Below, one piece after another: positions 11,879-23,197 of a DNA stretch of 64,000 bases. The position numbers and the translations under genes were made by a program. Origin of the DNA: Ophiura sarsii (lineage: Eukaryota; Echinodermata; Ophiuroidea; Amphilepidida; Ophiuridae); assembly GCA_035610835.1 (NCBI GenBank), contig CM069447.1:38538057-38602056 (forward strand), read 5' to 3'. Every line of letters begins with the position of its first letter. Position 1 is the stretch's first letter. Under the pieces are notes generated by a model. That model was not told where the DNA came from, ran no database searches, and saw only the letters and a program-made list of their open reading frames with translations.

Positions 11879-11939
11879 GGTGATCTTCATGGTCATCTTC
11901 AGGAGAAGACTAAGCCGGAGTCAAATATTCATTTAAAAG
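11879..11939 (+). CDS. Linker exon C of ANK-ZU5-UPA-death gene
   Basis: A 61-nt candidate exon with a T-rich acceptor (TTTTTATAG, ending 11878) and donor GTAACT at 11940. Read in phase 0 from exon B it gives an open hydrophilic peptide starting GDLHGHLQEKTKPE. It leaves one base (G), which the first two bases of exon D (AT) complete to an Asp codon, entering exactly the frame of the long open exon. The phase match on both sides is the main support. There is no domain signature, and it would be the linker between the ankyrin repeats and the ZU5 domain. Confidence 0.55.
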
Positions 11940-12107
11940 GTAACTATTCACTAGAGTGTTATTCATCAGAAGGTGCATAAGTAAATACATAAGAATATAA
12001 TAGACTTGGCAGCTAGATTCGTCGGCTTATACATGTGCCATCCTTTCCAGTTATGTTCTCAGAATATTGTTTCCTACATGTAGGCCTATTATAGATTATA
12101 CATGTAA

Positions 12108-12524
12108 CAAAGGGTTTAACAAAAGAAAGTATACCACTTTGTTTATGTCATTTTGAGTAACATTCTATTTGTTTTGGACCAAACAGGCTAGATAGGCATT
12201 TAGATGAGTCTTTTAGGCTTAATTTGATACCAAATGTGCCCCCTTACAACAAAGATAAACCATGATTAGCACCATTTAAAGAAAATTAGTCACTTTTCAA
12301 AAGTCACATTTTCAGGGAAGAAAAGACCACATGTTACCTGTTCATAATCAAATAGCCCGCTCGCTCAGGCTCAACCCAACGCAGTTGCACTGTGTGATCA
12401 ATATCCATTGCAGTTGCACTGTGTGATCAATATCCATTTAATTCCCGGCCATTCAGAGTGCCACGCACAGCATTTTCTCGCGGCTTGCGTGCTTTGAAAA
12501 TGTGACTTTTGTTGAACCCTTTAT
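12108..12524. mobile_element. Fold-back MITE, family B, copy 1 (arm-deleted)
   Basis: The left arm starts CAAAGGGTTTAACAAAAG and runs about 200 bp. The right side jumps from the core end GAAAATGTGACTTTT directly to the terminal GTTGAACCCTTTA, so most of the right arm is missing. The core (AGCCCGCTCGCTCAGGC) is inverted relative to copy 2 at 57044-57617. A 29-bp unit starting GCAGTTGCACTGTGTGATCA is tandemly doubled at 12381-12438. Lies in the intron between exons C and D. Confidence 0.8.
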
Positions 12525-12793
12525 ATACCATTTTGTTTCTGAGTATCATACTGAATCCATCCCAAAATCAAACATGATCAGAAGGGCCACTGACCTAAAC
12601 TTTAAAAGAAATCTTCTCGGTTTGCGGTCAAAGGTCGCGTAGGGTTAGTTTTTGTCTCCCATTTTAGTCCTTTTGTTTGCCCATTCGTGCACTCCTAGCT
12701 CGTAATAGGCCACTATATGGTCTTCTATTTTGTTCTTTTGCCATATTTGTCGTCTCTTTCGTTTCTAACGAAGATCGAAATTTATCTCCCTAG

Positions 12794-14430
12794 ATTCATT
12801 ACACACAGATTTGAAACCTGCGTTAATAACGAAGTCGGAACAAGAAGCACCAAAAGAAGATGGTGTTTTATCCACCAGACATGAAGCTTTACAAACACCA
12901 CCAAAACATGTCATTTATACTCGGACACAGCACATTGACAACGAAGGTGGTGAGGTAAACTTGGAAGATTTGGGCATGTCTATAAAAATCCCCAAAAATG
13001 CTCTGTCTGCCCCTGGCGTTGACATATCTCTTACTGTAGACACAAATGAACCCCATCCGCCGTTTCAAGATAATCAACTGGTTCTCGGACCAGTGATATC
13101 TTGTAAACCAGATGGACAGAACTTCCATAAGCCTGTCACAATCGCTGTGCCCCATTCGGGAATAAATATCACAACGGCATGTCTACAGGTGTGGTGCAAG
13201 ACAAAGAGCAGATCATCGTTGGTATCACGATGGGAAAAAGTGTTTGATGGTTCCGATGATAAACAGAATAATGATCCCCGGGTCATAGTCGATGGAAATA
13301 AAATCAAGATTCGAGTGCGACATTTTTCCCTCTATGATTTCCTTACAATTCCCGTAGAAATGGTAAGGAACTTGCTTTATCCCGAATTACAGCTTGACAT
13401 ATTGGCATATATGTTTCCTGTCACTACTATTGCTACAAGTGACACTGTTCTATTAAGGGTATACGCCTTGAAGACAAAAGACAAAGCAAACAAGGATTTA
13501 GTAATAGAATCAGAAAATAAAGATGATGAAAGCGGTATGTGCACCAGACCGTCATCCTTTCCAATAAGGTCAAACGGAAACAGCCTGATGGTTTGCGCTA
13601 AGCATATTGTTCCAGAAGACAAATGGATTCCCGTTGTCGACGATCTGATTGGGCATATTTCGCACCATAGTATACAGACGGGAGGAGTAGGCGCCAGATG
13701 CGAGATTAAATTTCGACTGAATGATAGAAAAGAGCACGCAACTAGATTTGAAGGGGCTTTTTCTCTTAAACAAGACGGTAATCGAAATACAGTTGACGGA
13801 ATTTATTTCTTCGATATCATGGCCAAACAAGACAATGCTGAGGCAAGAAAGGCCAAACAACAAGAGGCGATTGCGCATCAAGTACAGCTACAAGATGAAG
13901 AGGTACATGAACTAAAGTATAAGAAGACCAATGTTCGTGAAGAGGGTTCTCGTCAGTTTGAACAAGAAGAAAATAACAATGTCCCTAAAAATATACATTT
14001 CTACAGCTCGTCTAGTGATGAATCACACCAAGATAATCCACAACAGCGACGAAAAGCGCGTGGTAAGCAGCTGAAAAGAAAGAAAGGTAGTGGTATTGAA
14101 AAACACTCATTGAACAAAAAAACATCCCAACAAGAACCTTCCCCAGAATCTCAATCAGTCCAACTCAACAGAGAGACATTTTTAAGCAACTCTTTACTAG
14201 AGATGATAGCAAGAAGTATTGTTTTGAATTGGCGTGATCTGGCACGGGGTCTAGGCTACGATGATTCACTTTGTGATCAATCAAAACCAAACTGGTGGTG
14301 TGTATACCGGATGCTTTGTTATTTCAGAGAAGAGGTTCCTAGCCAACATTTACATACGGCAAAGGACCATCTTTCAAAAGAGCTTAAAACAATTGATGCT
14401 GATTTAGCTAGCAAGGTATCTGAATGGTAA
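12794..14430 (+). CDS. ZU5-UPA-death domain protein, terminal exon D
   Basis: Last coding exon: acceptor CCCTAG ends at 12793 and the stop is TAA at 14428-14430. The first TTG of the long frame (12811) is not a start; the frame is open to the acceptor. Numbering from codon 12811: ZU5 domain at about residues 43-175 (GGEVNLEDLGMSIKIP, then LGPVISCKPDGQNFHKPVTI and the HFSLY end); UPA domain at about 180-340 (LRVYALKTKD, then the PSSFPIRSNGNSLMV strand); a charged, Glu/Gln-rich segment at 341-390, probably coiled coil; a Ser-rich and basic stretch with KARGKQLKRKK (415-425), a possible nuclear signal; death domain at 461-537 (LLEMIARSIVLNWRDLARGLG, WWCVYRMLCYF). The ZU5-UPA-death order is that of UNC5, PIDD1 and ankyrins, where UPA packs on ZU5 and death domain and restrains signalling. 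With ankyrin repeats in front and no transmembrane segment visible, an intracellular adaptor of the expanded invertebrate-deuterostome type is likely. Paralogue identity is not assignable. Confidence 0.9.
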
Positions 14431-14765
14431 TACTAATAGAAATTCGTTGTTTTGCTTTCAGCTAACAACACCTTGGTTGTAAATGCTACACTTTTATTGA
14501 CCTACCCTGTAGTTGTACTAAGTAGTTGATGACAATTACAGCAATGGACATTACGACCATCAACACTATTTGTATCTATAAATATATAGTTTAAAACAAG
14601 TATAGCAGCAAACCCCTTTTCCAAGAACTCTTGCAAATAATTGAATTACATCAATTTTATGAGAAAAAAATATCAAGAACTAAATTCTTACCTGCTTTGT
14701 AGTCCATCAGTTATAGTTTCTGCATCTAGCCAGGTAGTTTACATCATGCATCTTATAGCACATAA
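14431..14765. other. 3' flank of the ZU5-death gene
   Basis: AT-rich sequence after the stop codon, presumably 3' UTR. I saw no canonical AATAAA within the first 300 bases, so the cleavage site is not assigned. Confidence 0.3.
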
Positions 14766-14919
14766 TTCATACTCCCGTCATTGAACATTGGCGGACGTTG
14801 GCGGTCCGGTTGGCGGTCCGGTTGGCGGTCCGGTTGGCAGATATTGGTGTGGAGATTAAACAATGTCACAAGGCTGTTATCCAACGACGTCGGCCGATGC
14901 ACAATGGCGGGAGTATGAA
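14766..14919. mobile_element. Short MITE, TIR TTCATACTCCCG
   Basis: About 154 bp, with ends TTCATACTCCCGTCATTG and its near-complement CAATGGCGGGAGTATGAA. GC-rich against its surroundings. The interior holds a 12-bp unit GGTTGGCGGTCC repeated about three times. No coding capacity. Confidence 0.75.
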
Positions 14920-16789
14920 CGCGTGTTTAGCTAGATGTCAGCTGTATTATCAAAGCAATGTAAAATTGCAATTTTGACTTTTATACTAAGATACCTGACT
15001 GCAAAACATACAATACCAATATTAGTCATGAAACGTACCATGTGTACTGGTTTGTAATACAAAATAGTACACTAAACCGTTTAAACACCTTATCTTTAAT
15101 CTAGTCCAGTTGCAATATATATTTTCCAATAAGAATGGCTTTTATCTCGAACGAAATTAGAACCATTAACATATCTTTTCCCTCTCTTTCTGTAAATCTT
15201 AACATAACGAAAATGTTGCTTTTTTGCATGGTTCATTTTTAACCATCCTCACAGGTTTAATAATCTTGCCTTATTCTTGTCCCCTACCAGGAAACATTAC
15301 TATATTGTTCTCTTGGCAGTAGATATTTACTTACCGTTTAATTTGGTTTGTATTATGATAAATGTTTTATTATGACAAAGAAGTGAATATCTAATTGGCG
15401 TACTAATACTTTATAGCCAGTTCTTTATTGCCAATAATGTGGTTTTTATTTTCTCTGCGTGCAATAGTCAGTAATCAAAATGTTGGTGTGCGGTTTTGGC
15501 AGCGCGCTATCTTTTCTACGTATGTGTTTATAATATTATGCCAAAGTTTTCTTACAGTACAACATGGCAACAAGCGTTCTTCTTCATCTCCATGCACAAA
15601 GAACAACTTCTGTGCCCTTCAAAGGCTATCTGCGGATGGCTTGTTTTGTTCAAAATGGAAGAGTAACTTTTCATCACTCTTTATTATTGTTTACACAAGG
15701 GTAAGAAACTGGCTAGTATCTTTAAAAGAAAAAGAGGCCAAATGTTAGAATTGTTCAATGTCTCATTGGTGATGCAATAGTGCACTATGGATTTGGATTT
15801 TTTTAACAGCTTAAAAGCTGTACAATTGTATGATAATGGATGGGTTACAACAATTGCTGATGGGCACCATATTATATTTAACCCACTTAGGATTCTCTGT
15901 TTGATAGACTAACTCCCTAAATATTTGTATTAAATGCATTTATTTTGTACATAAACAGTTTTATATATTCTTATTGAAATGTTGTGTATAACTGTACCAT
16001 AATATGTTGTCAGATATATATAACAGGTACTAAAAAGGAGTAGCCTACTATAAAGGATCACTATAATAATATGTTCAAATACTGTACATAGCCTTTATTG
16101 AGAAAAATGGCTTGTAAATACTATTAGTATTGTGAGACAGTGCTATTTTTATATCACCATTGTCAGGCATGGGACTTTCCAGGTCTTAAACTGAAGGTTG
16201 TTTTCTCCAAATGTGTGCCCTTTTTATACCTGTGTTCCGCGAGCTTAATTTCTGAAATTGTCATTTGCAAATCATACCCATTAACAAGTGTTACAAAATC
16301 TGGCGTTTGCACCGTAACAGATAGCTCCTTTTGGGATTTTCTAAAAATTAAAATGTTCAGGCTTTTAGATGTGTATTTTTGCTGAGTGCTTCCCAACTAA
16401 TTGAGCCTGTTTGAAAGAAATGTTAGAGCACCTTGGCAACATTTTTGTTGAATTGTATTTATATATATCTTTATTTTTCTCTCATATGGTATAGCATTGC
16501 AAGAAGAAAGATCAAACCAACTTGAGATTATTGACAAGATTGGTGCTTTTCTACCACAACCTTCCTACATGTTTTCCATTTGGGACTTAATCACGCAAAC
16601 ATTTAGCTACATTGCATAGGAATAGTTATGGATCAAATGTATGGACTACGTAATGGATAATGATTTGTGCCAGGATTAAAAGGGATACTTACCTAATCGT
16701 TGCTATTTTTATTGATAAGTGATTTATAATGTTTATGACCATTAAACGTATTAAAACGCAAACGATGTCATTTTCTGATTTGTACTTTT
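14920..16789. other. No recognisable feature
   Basis: AT-rich sequence with only short chance frames (for example 15428-15748 and 16140-16385), none with a recognisable domain or exon signals. I see no repeat structure here. Confidence 0.5.
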
Positions 16790-16950
16790 ATGCTAGCGGT
16801 CTTATTTTTTATTGGATTAATCTCAGATTTTCAGAATATTGTCATTTTTAATTGAGCCTTGCATTGAAGCTGAATTGTTCATGGTCCAGTGGTTTGACAA
16901 GTATAACACCGTCATAAAACCGAGTTCTAATTGTGTTGATACACCCTGTA
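16790..16950. mobile_element. Relic arm of TACAGGGTG fold-back element
   Basis: A single diverged arm matching the right arm of the element at 29461-30149: TCTTATTTTT-ATTGGATTAATCTC, TTCATGGTCCA and the terminal ACACCCTGTA. There is no left arm nearby. An old solo remnant. Confidence 0.6.
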
Positions 16951-17029
16951 CAATGATAAATAGGTGTTTTTTTTCTCTATCTTTTTTTAGCTAAATATGT
17001 GCAAAGTAGCATGTTGGTTCACCGGGGGG

Positions 17030-18430
17030 AGGGGGCTTGAACCAAAGGTCCCACATACCCCATCTGATTTATTCAGCTAAAGGAGTACGTGGATGCATAT
17101 TTCTCCATTGGAACTATCACATGTTGGGATATACAAAAATACAAATGACAGCAACTGTTACCTGAATTTTGCCCCATAGAGTAGCCCCTAAGGGCTCTGC
17201 GTGCCCAAACAAATTTATTCAGCCGACGAGATATATGAATGATTTTATTTGAATAACAGTATTACACCAACAACTTTAACCAGTGCAGGGCCCCTACTAA
17301 TTTATTCAGCCAAAAAGGTACATGGATAGGATAAATTGTTTTGCGTTCGAACTAGTATGTTAGGATATGCACAAATATCAGTGATAGCCACTTTTACCTG
17401 TATGAGGCCAAAGACAGTAGTATCGAAGGGCTCACATGTGCCCCTGGTAATATATTCAGTGATACATGGATGAATATTTTTGTATTGGAAATATTGCAGG
17501 TTATGATAATACATAAATTAAATTTAAAAAATTATTGTTGGCAACATTTCATGCCTTTTTTTAAGCTAACATGTTAACACAAAACTATAATAATTAAAGA
17601 CAATAAAAACAAAACAAATGTGACGCCTTAACAAGAGACAATAAAATAAATACAGACACTACGAGACAAGACAAGACAAGACAAGAAAAGAAAAGAAAAG
17701 AAAAGAAAAGAAAAGAAAAGAAAAGAAAAGAAAAGAAAAGAAAAGAAAAGAAAAGAAAAGAAAAGAAAAGAAAAGAAAAGAAAAGAAACGAAAAGAAAAG
17801 AAAAGAAACGAAAAGAAAAGAAAAGAAAAGAAAAGAAAAGAAAAGAAAAGAAAAGAAAAGAAAAGAAAAGAAAAGAAAAGAAAAGAAAAGAAAAGAAAAG
17901 AAAAGAAAAGAAAAGAAAAGAAAAGAAAAGACAAGACAAGACAAGACATATGACAGAGATATTTATAACCGTATACAAACAACATGAAAATATGTAACCA
18001 TTGGAAGTAGGACTGGATCATAAAATAAATCCTTTCCATTTGTTTTCAAAATTGCTTACAGCAACTTTTGCCTTTACAGGGCCCCGGACAGGAGCCACAA
18101 AGGGTCCAAGTCCCTCAACTGATTTATTCAGCAGAAAAGATACATGGATGAATCCTTTTGCATTGGAAATATAACATGTTAGGATATACATAGTTACCAA
18201 TGACAGCAACTTTTGGTGAATCATGATTGCATCTTAGGGTACACAAAAATACCAATGACAGCAGCTTTTGTCAGTCCAGATAGTTGCCCCTAGGTGCCTA
18301 TCCCTTATGTTATTCAACCAAAGAGATACATAGATGTTTTGATTTAGAATCGTTATGCATAAGACCCATTAGGGCCTACACATGCAGGGTGAGTCTTTAT
18401 TGCATTTTGAACTATTACATTGATAACCCT
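17030..18430 (+). repeat. Degenerate ~130-bp repeat field, forward orientation
   Basis: Several diverged copies of a unit with the ordered blocks ATTTATTCAGCCAAA, TACATGGATGAAT, TTGGAACTAT, ACATGTTAGGATATACA and AATGACAGCAACTTTT, then GGGCCC-AAGGGC. Copies are visible near 17070, 17215, 17300, 18050, 18120 and 18250. The field is split by the (AAAAG)n tract and continues in reverse at 19200-19720. Confidence 0.65.
17663..17948. repeat. (AAAAG)n pentanucleotide microsatellite
   Basis: About 285 bp of uninterrupted 5-mers, almost all AAAAG, edged on both sides by ACAAG variants with two AAACG variants inside. All-purine on the plus strand, so triplex or slipped structures are possible. Frames coding Phe-Ser-Leu repeats on the minus strand are artefacts of the pentamer. 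Confidence 0.95.
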
Positions 18431-18548
18431 AATCCAACAGAATCCCACTGAATCACATGCGTCGGTGGACCCCATTCCTCCGGGCCTGCATTACATAAAC
18501 GATTTGGAGAAGATTGAAGCAGAGGTTGCTGTCATTGGTAGTTTCATT

Positions 18549-19197
18549 TACACCTAGCACATAAAGTCCCTGCTCAGGTGCTTTGAGGTTGACTAATTCA
18601 AAATATATAATCGGTACCAAAAAATCTGAGATAAAAATTAAATGAGCAAATTTCTTCTCCGCAGTTTGATACCTCATTCAACAAAATCGAATGAATACTT
18701 TTAAAGTTATGGCGATTTCAATGACCGCGCATGCAACAGAAATGTTGCACTAGGTATAGGAATCATTGATTTGTGTGTGATTACTGTCATAACTGTGTGC
18801 TATCTGAACGAGACAGATGAATGGGTCTTTAGTGATAACCGCAATGTGCGGGACAAAGGGTGTATCTGGCTGTGAAGAATACAAGTCTTAGCTGATAAGC
18901 TGTGAGTGTTTCAGTGCGTAAATCCATAGACGGGTAAAACATTGATTTTTACCGTCTATGGTAAATCACACACAAATCAATGATTTCCTATACCAAGTGC
19001 AACATTTCTGTTGTATGCGCGGTCATTGAAATCGACATAACTTTAAAAGTATCCATTCGATTTTGTTGAATGAGGTATCAAACTGCGGAGAAGAAATTTG
19101 CTCATTTAATGTATATCTCAGATTTTTGGTACCGATTATATATTTTGAATTAGTCAACCTCAAAGCACATGAGCAAGGACTTTATGTGCTAGGTGTA
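18549..19197. mobile_element. Fold-back MITE, family A, copy 2 (long form)
   Basis: Same arms as 3010-3383 (TACACCTAGCACATAAAGTC and complement), but the centre is longer: a second inverted pair (GCAACAGAAATGTTGCA near 18732 against its complement near 19000) leads to an inner hairpin CATAGACGGGTAAAA / TTTTACCGTCTATG. The whole element is symmetrical almost to its middle. It separates the two opposed halves of the ~130-bp repeat field. Confidence 0.85.
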
Positions 19198-19199
19198 TA

Positions 19200-19720
19200 T
19201 CCTAATGTGTAATGGTTCTAATGCAAATAAATCAATTTGGGGTCATTTGAGGCTACTAATAAGCCATTCGAGTGTCCAAAAAGGATGGATTAGTGCGCGT
19301 TATAAATCCGAGTGATTATTATTATTATTAATATTATTATTATTGTATAGAAACAGAAGTTGACAGTCATTTATATTTTATATACATTGTACATAACAAT
19401 GTATTAAAAGTTCCAATGCAAATCTTCCATCAAGTACCTCTTTGGCTAAATAAATCAGTTGGGGATGTTGGGCCCTTTTGGGACTACTGTATGGGGACCC
19501 ATACCATGCATACAGGCAAAAGATGTCATTTTTATTTGTGTATATCCTAACATCTTTCCTCAATAAAATGATTCATCCATGTACTACCTCTTTGGCTGAA
19601 AAATCAGTTGGGGCACGTGTTGCCCTTTGGGACTTCTGTCTGATGGGGCCCATACAGGCAAAGTTGCTGTCAATGGTATTTGTGTATAATTATCAAATCA
19701 TGTAATAGTTCCAACGAAGA
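19200..19720 (-). repeat. Degenerate ~130-bp repeat field, reverse orientation
   Basis: Two to three diverged copies of the 17.0-18.4 kb unit in opposite orientation (AGTTCCAATGCAAA, ATTCATCCATGTACTACCTC, TTTGGCTGAAAAATCAGTTG, GGGGCCCATACAGGCAAA). An (ATT)n stretch lies at 19314-19350. Confidence 0.65.
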
Positions 19721-20109
19721 AAAATAAGCCCCATTTTTGGACAACTGGTGCATCGCTCTCATTTTCCATCAACAAATTGAGCAGTGTTGACAAAACATGT
19801 ACAATCAATATTACAACACTCTACAAATTGGACTAAAAAGATAAATTGTTTGCACTGTGATAATATATTAGTCCTAAAATAAGTATCTTTCCTGATTATT
19901 TATGATTATGCTTTGGCCAGAGGCTTCTAAAATAGAGATAAAATCCGATTGTCATCGACAATGACTACAATCATTTAGTGGTGTGGAATCTGTAAGCAGA
20001 TACGAAATTGAGTGGCGTAACAATTTGTTTAAAATACCTATTTCTTATCGAACTTTCAATATTTCTCCAATAACCATAAACTTATATCATAAAGGCCAGA
20101 ATATCGTAA

Positions 20110-20841
20110 ACTAAACTGCTCACAAAAAGTTAGGAAACTTTTTTTAATCAAGTATAATTTTATTATTCATTACCCTCTTTGTATATGTTATATATCAATG
20201 GAAAGCTGGGGTGTTCTTCTTTAAAATTATACCACATTTGCAATGATTACATGTTAATGAACTTAGCCACATGAATGAGAATGAGGCAAAGTGACAAATC
20301 AAATGTGCCAAAATTACCGTTATCTGTACTAAACAGTCGATAGGTAATGATCAATAATCAAACCAGTCATGCTTGAGAACCATGAATGGTTTACACAAAG
20401 ATTTTCACCAGTGAGCACAACACACACAAGTTAACCCTCATCTCTTTAGAAAACCATTGTTTGGGTATTTATAAGACTGGGTTAACAGGTGGAAGGTCAT
20501 GAAGGTAAGTGATGAAAGTTTTAGGCCTACAACTTGTAATTTTTTCTCAATAAAGTGGATTAAGATCAGTAAGTTGTCTTGCTTGTTTTCATTACAGTGT
20601 CAATTTGTTTGTTCACACAGTAGCACAAAATTGCTAATTTTGGCACATTTGATTTGTGACTTTGTCTCATTCTCATTAATGTGGCCAAGTCCAGCTACAT
20701 GCCATCATTACACATTTGGTATCATTTTAAAGAAGAACACTTCAGCTTTCCATCGATATGCAACATAATACAAGAGGGTAATAAATAGTAAAAATATACT
20801 TGATTAAAAAAAGTTTCCTAACTTTTTGTGAGCAGTTTAGT
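20110..20841. mobile_element. Fold-back element, TIR CTAAACTGCTCACAAAAAGT
   Basis: About 730 bp. Ends CTAAACTGCTCACAAAAAGT and complement; arms of roughly 200 bp pair through GTTAGGAAACTTTTTTTAAT, the CATTGATATGC-like block and the GAGAATGAGGCAAAGT block. TA dinucleotides flank both ends, which would fit Tc1/mariner-type targeting (inference). No transposase frame. Confidence 0.85.
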
Positions 20842-20888
20842 ATACATTATTGGCTATGACTGTCGCTTTGTTAACATTTTCCCTCATA

Positions 20889-21106
20889 AACAAGGTGAAT
20901 ATTATAATGAAATGCGAGCTACACACGGAACTAATTTGAAACTAGCGGACTTGTTCATGAACAAGGTGAATATTATAATGAAATGCGAGCTACACACGGA
21001 ACTAATTTGAAACTAGCGGACTTGTTCCTGAACAAGGTGAATATTATAATGAAATGCGAGCTACACACGGAACTAATTTGAAACTAGCGGACTTGTTCAT
21101 GAACAT
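20889..21106. repeat. Three tandem copies of a 71-bp unit
   Basis: The unit starts AACAAGGTGAATATTATAAT and ends ACTAGCGGACTTGTTCATG, three times with exact 71-base spacing (starts of CAAGGTGAAT at 20891, 20962, 21033). I noticed a single difference (TTCCTG for TTCATG). The junction CTTGTTCATGAACAAG is a perfect palindrome, so each boundary can form a small hairpin. Confidence 0.9.
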
Positions 21107-21357
21107 TGTTTTATCTAGAAAACAATTCAAGAATGGATACTGAGACTGAAGTTAATTTCCAACTCCATCGGGTTCGGGATTATTTAAGTTAGTTTACCTA
21201 TGCATGTGGTATTTAGAATTTTGCAATAGGTATCCGCGATTACGTATTTACCCAATCGTGGTCAGCGTTGTCTGGGTCAATGCATTGATTTTGAACGCAC
21301 TTTTTTGCTTACAAATGAACCAAGCTTTAAAATGAATGCGGAGAGCCCGTCAAATTT

Positions 21358-21693
21358 CAACATCGGGAAAGCTTTTCATTTCTGGGAAGACCGTTCCAGA
21401 TCTATATAGAAAGCTATTCATATCTGGGAAGACCGTTCCAAAACTGGAAAGCGTTTTCATTTATGGGAAGACCTTTCCAGACCTGGAAAGATTAAGATTC
21501 TCAATATTTGGAAGACCGTTCGAGACCTGGAAAGATTTTCATTTTTATTTTTGAGAAAACTGTTCCCGTAATGGAAAGCTTTTTCGTTTCTGGGAAGACC
21601 GTTCCGTACCTGGAAATCAGTTTATTTCTGGGAAGTCCGTTCCCGATCTGAAAAGCTTTTCATTTCTGGTTAGACCGTTTCAGATCCGGAAAG
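21358..21693. repeat. ~40-bp minisatellite
   Basis: About eight diverged copies of a unit containing GGAAAGCTTTTCATTTC and TGGGAAGACCGTTCCAGA with spacing near 40 bases. It abuts the retrotransposon 3' fragment that begins near 21700. Confidence 0.8.
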
Positions 21694-21699
21694 GTTCAA

Positions 21700-22086
21700 G
21701 TGTGCACATAATTCGGCAAGGCAAGACTCGATGGCTGCTATACCAGTCTACTAATGATGGTATTAAACCTCAACTGGAAGGATCATCCCACAAGAGAGGA
21801 AATCTATGCAGGGCTACCAAAAATATCAGAAATTGTTAGGGGTCGACGCCTCAATTTTGCTGCCCACTGTAAGACGGCTGAATGAACCAGTGTCACAACT
21901 AGTCTTCTGGACCCCAACTCAAGGCCAACGTACCAAAGGGAGACCAAGGTTGACATACCCCACGCTGCTTAGTAATGATGCTGGCATCAGCCAGCAAGAG
22001 CTACGCAATCTAATGTAGGACAGAGTGAACTGGTGAAAATTCATCATGGCTTCCGACCGAAGTCGACTAAAAGTAAGTAAAGTAAG
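21700..22086 (+). pseudogene. Non-LTR retrotransposon C-terminal/3' end relic
   Basis: Read across frameshifts and stops, the plus strand gives RLDGCYTSLLMM, NLNWKDHPTREEIYAGLP, SEIVRGRRLNFAAHC and later DPNSRP and DRVNW-like pieces. This is the conserved region after the reverse transcriptase of endonuclease-type non-LTR elements (LDG-YT-LL, W-DHPT-IYG-LP, R-R-FAGHC). It ends in a short AAGTAAGTAAAGTAAGTA tail, as expected of a 3' end. It may be the same family as the endonuclease piece at 2152-2400. Confidence 0.75.
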
Positions 22087-23197
22087 TATGGGCGATTTAT
22101 GAAGATGGGTTTATATCATGTTTAATGTTTAATATGATTATGCAACAGTACATACGTGCAGTACAGTCATCTTAAGATGTTAAGTGCATATTGCATTTGA
22201 TGGGTGCTATATCGTAGTGTGCTCAGAGACTTTTCAACATGATTGAAACCATAGGTTGTGGCTGTAACGACCGTAAATGGCGCATGTTCCTAACTTGGGA
22301 CATTAGTGGTTTGGATTTGCGATCAAAATTATCATTTAAAGAATGCTTCAACTCAACACATTATCACGGGTATTCATTTGGTAGATTTATTATTTCATGA
22401 ATTATGAAATAACGAAGTACACCATTTCTTATTTTATCTAAAGACACTCGTCTACTTGTAGGACCCAAACGCCGTTATAATTGCGAATTCAAAGATACTC
22501 GCTGGCTACAGAAAACTGCGTAACTAAAATGCGGTTTTGTCTTTTTTCTGAACTGTTTTGGAGTTATTGATTATTATGACGAATGGTGGTATGTTTTAAA
22601 ACATTTTGGCGTAAAATTTATTACGTCACAGGCGTGCTTGAATAATGTTTCATCTCGACAAAGTTCTGAATCATTTGTTGGGGCAAGTGGTCCGAAGAGG
22701 TATGGGGCAACTGGTCCACCTGCAAAAACTTAATCAAGATTGTAAAATTAATTTTGAAAATTAGTTGTTAGTGTCAATAAAACATGACTCGGTATTGAAA
22801 TTTGAATAGAATATGAAATATTTCACATTCTTTCTAGTTCTTAGACATTTTGGGGTATTTTGGGTCTAATACCATTATTTCTGCTATTGAATGATTACAA
22901 TATGATACGAACTTGCTTTAGAATGGTTTAAAACCTCGTTATTATGAATTACATATGTATTATATTTTAAATGGAGTGTGTAAATATATTTTCAATGACG
23001 AAAATCATGATTTATGTATTTTATTCACTGCCTTTTGTGTATATTAACCGTCGGGTCATCATTGTCATATTGACTAACTTCCCCTGTAACATGAAAAGCT
23101 GGCTAAATATCAAGATGGTTTATTATAAGTACTAAATGATGATTATATATATGAAATAAATAAAATCATTAAAGAAAGAGCTATACATAGACAAATG

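Noticed and set aside
12889..13881. Minus-strand frames of 77-103 codons opposite the ZU5-death exon
   Set aside because: They are shadows of the long coding exon on the other strand.
15428..15748. 106-codon plus-strand frame downstream of the ZU5-death gene
   Set aside because: Starts well beyond the gene's stop, has no motif and no good acceptor, and looks like a chance frame.
17594..18039. Minus-strand frames of 116-126 codons with Phe-Ser-Leu repeats
   Set aside because: They are three readings of the (AAAAG)n microsatellite; all frames are open because the repeat contains no stop.
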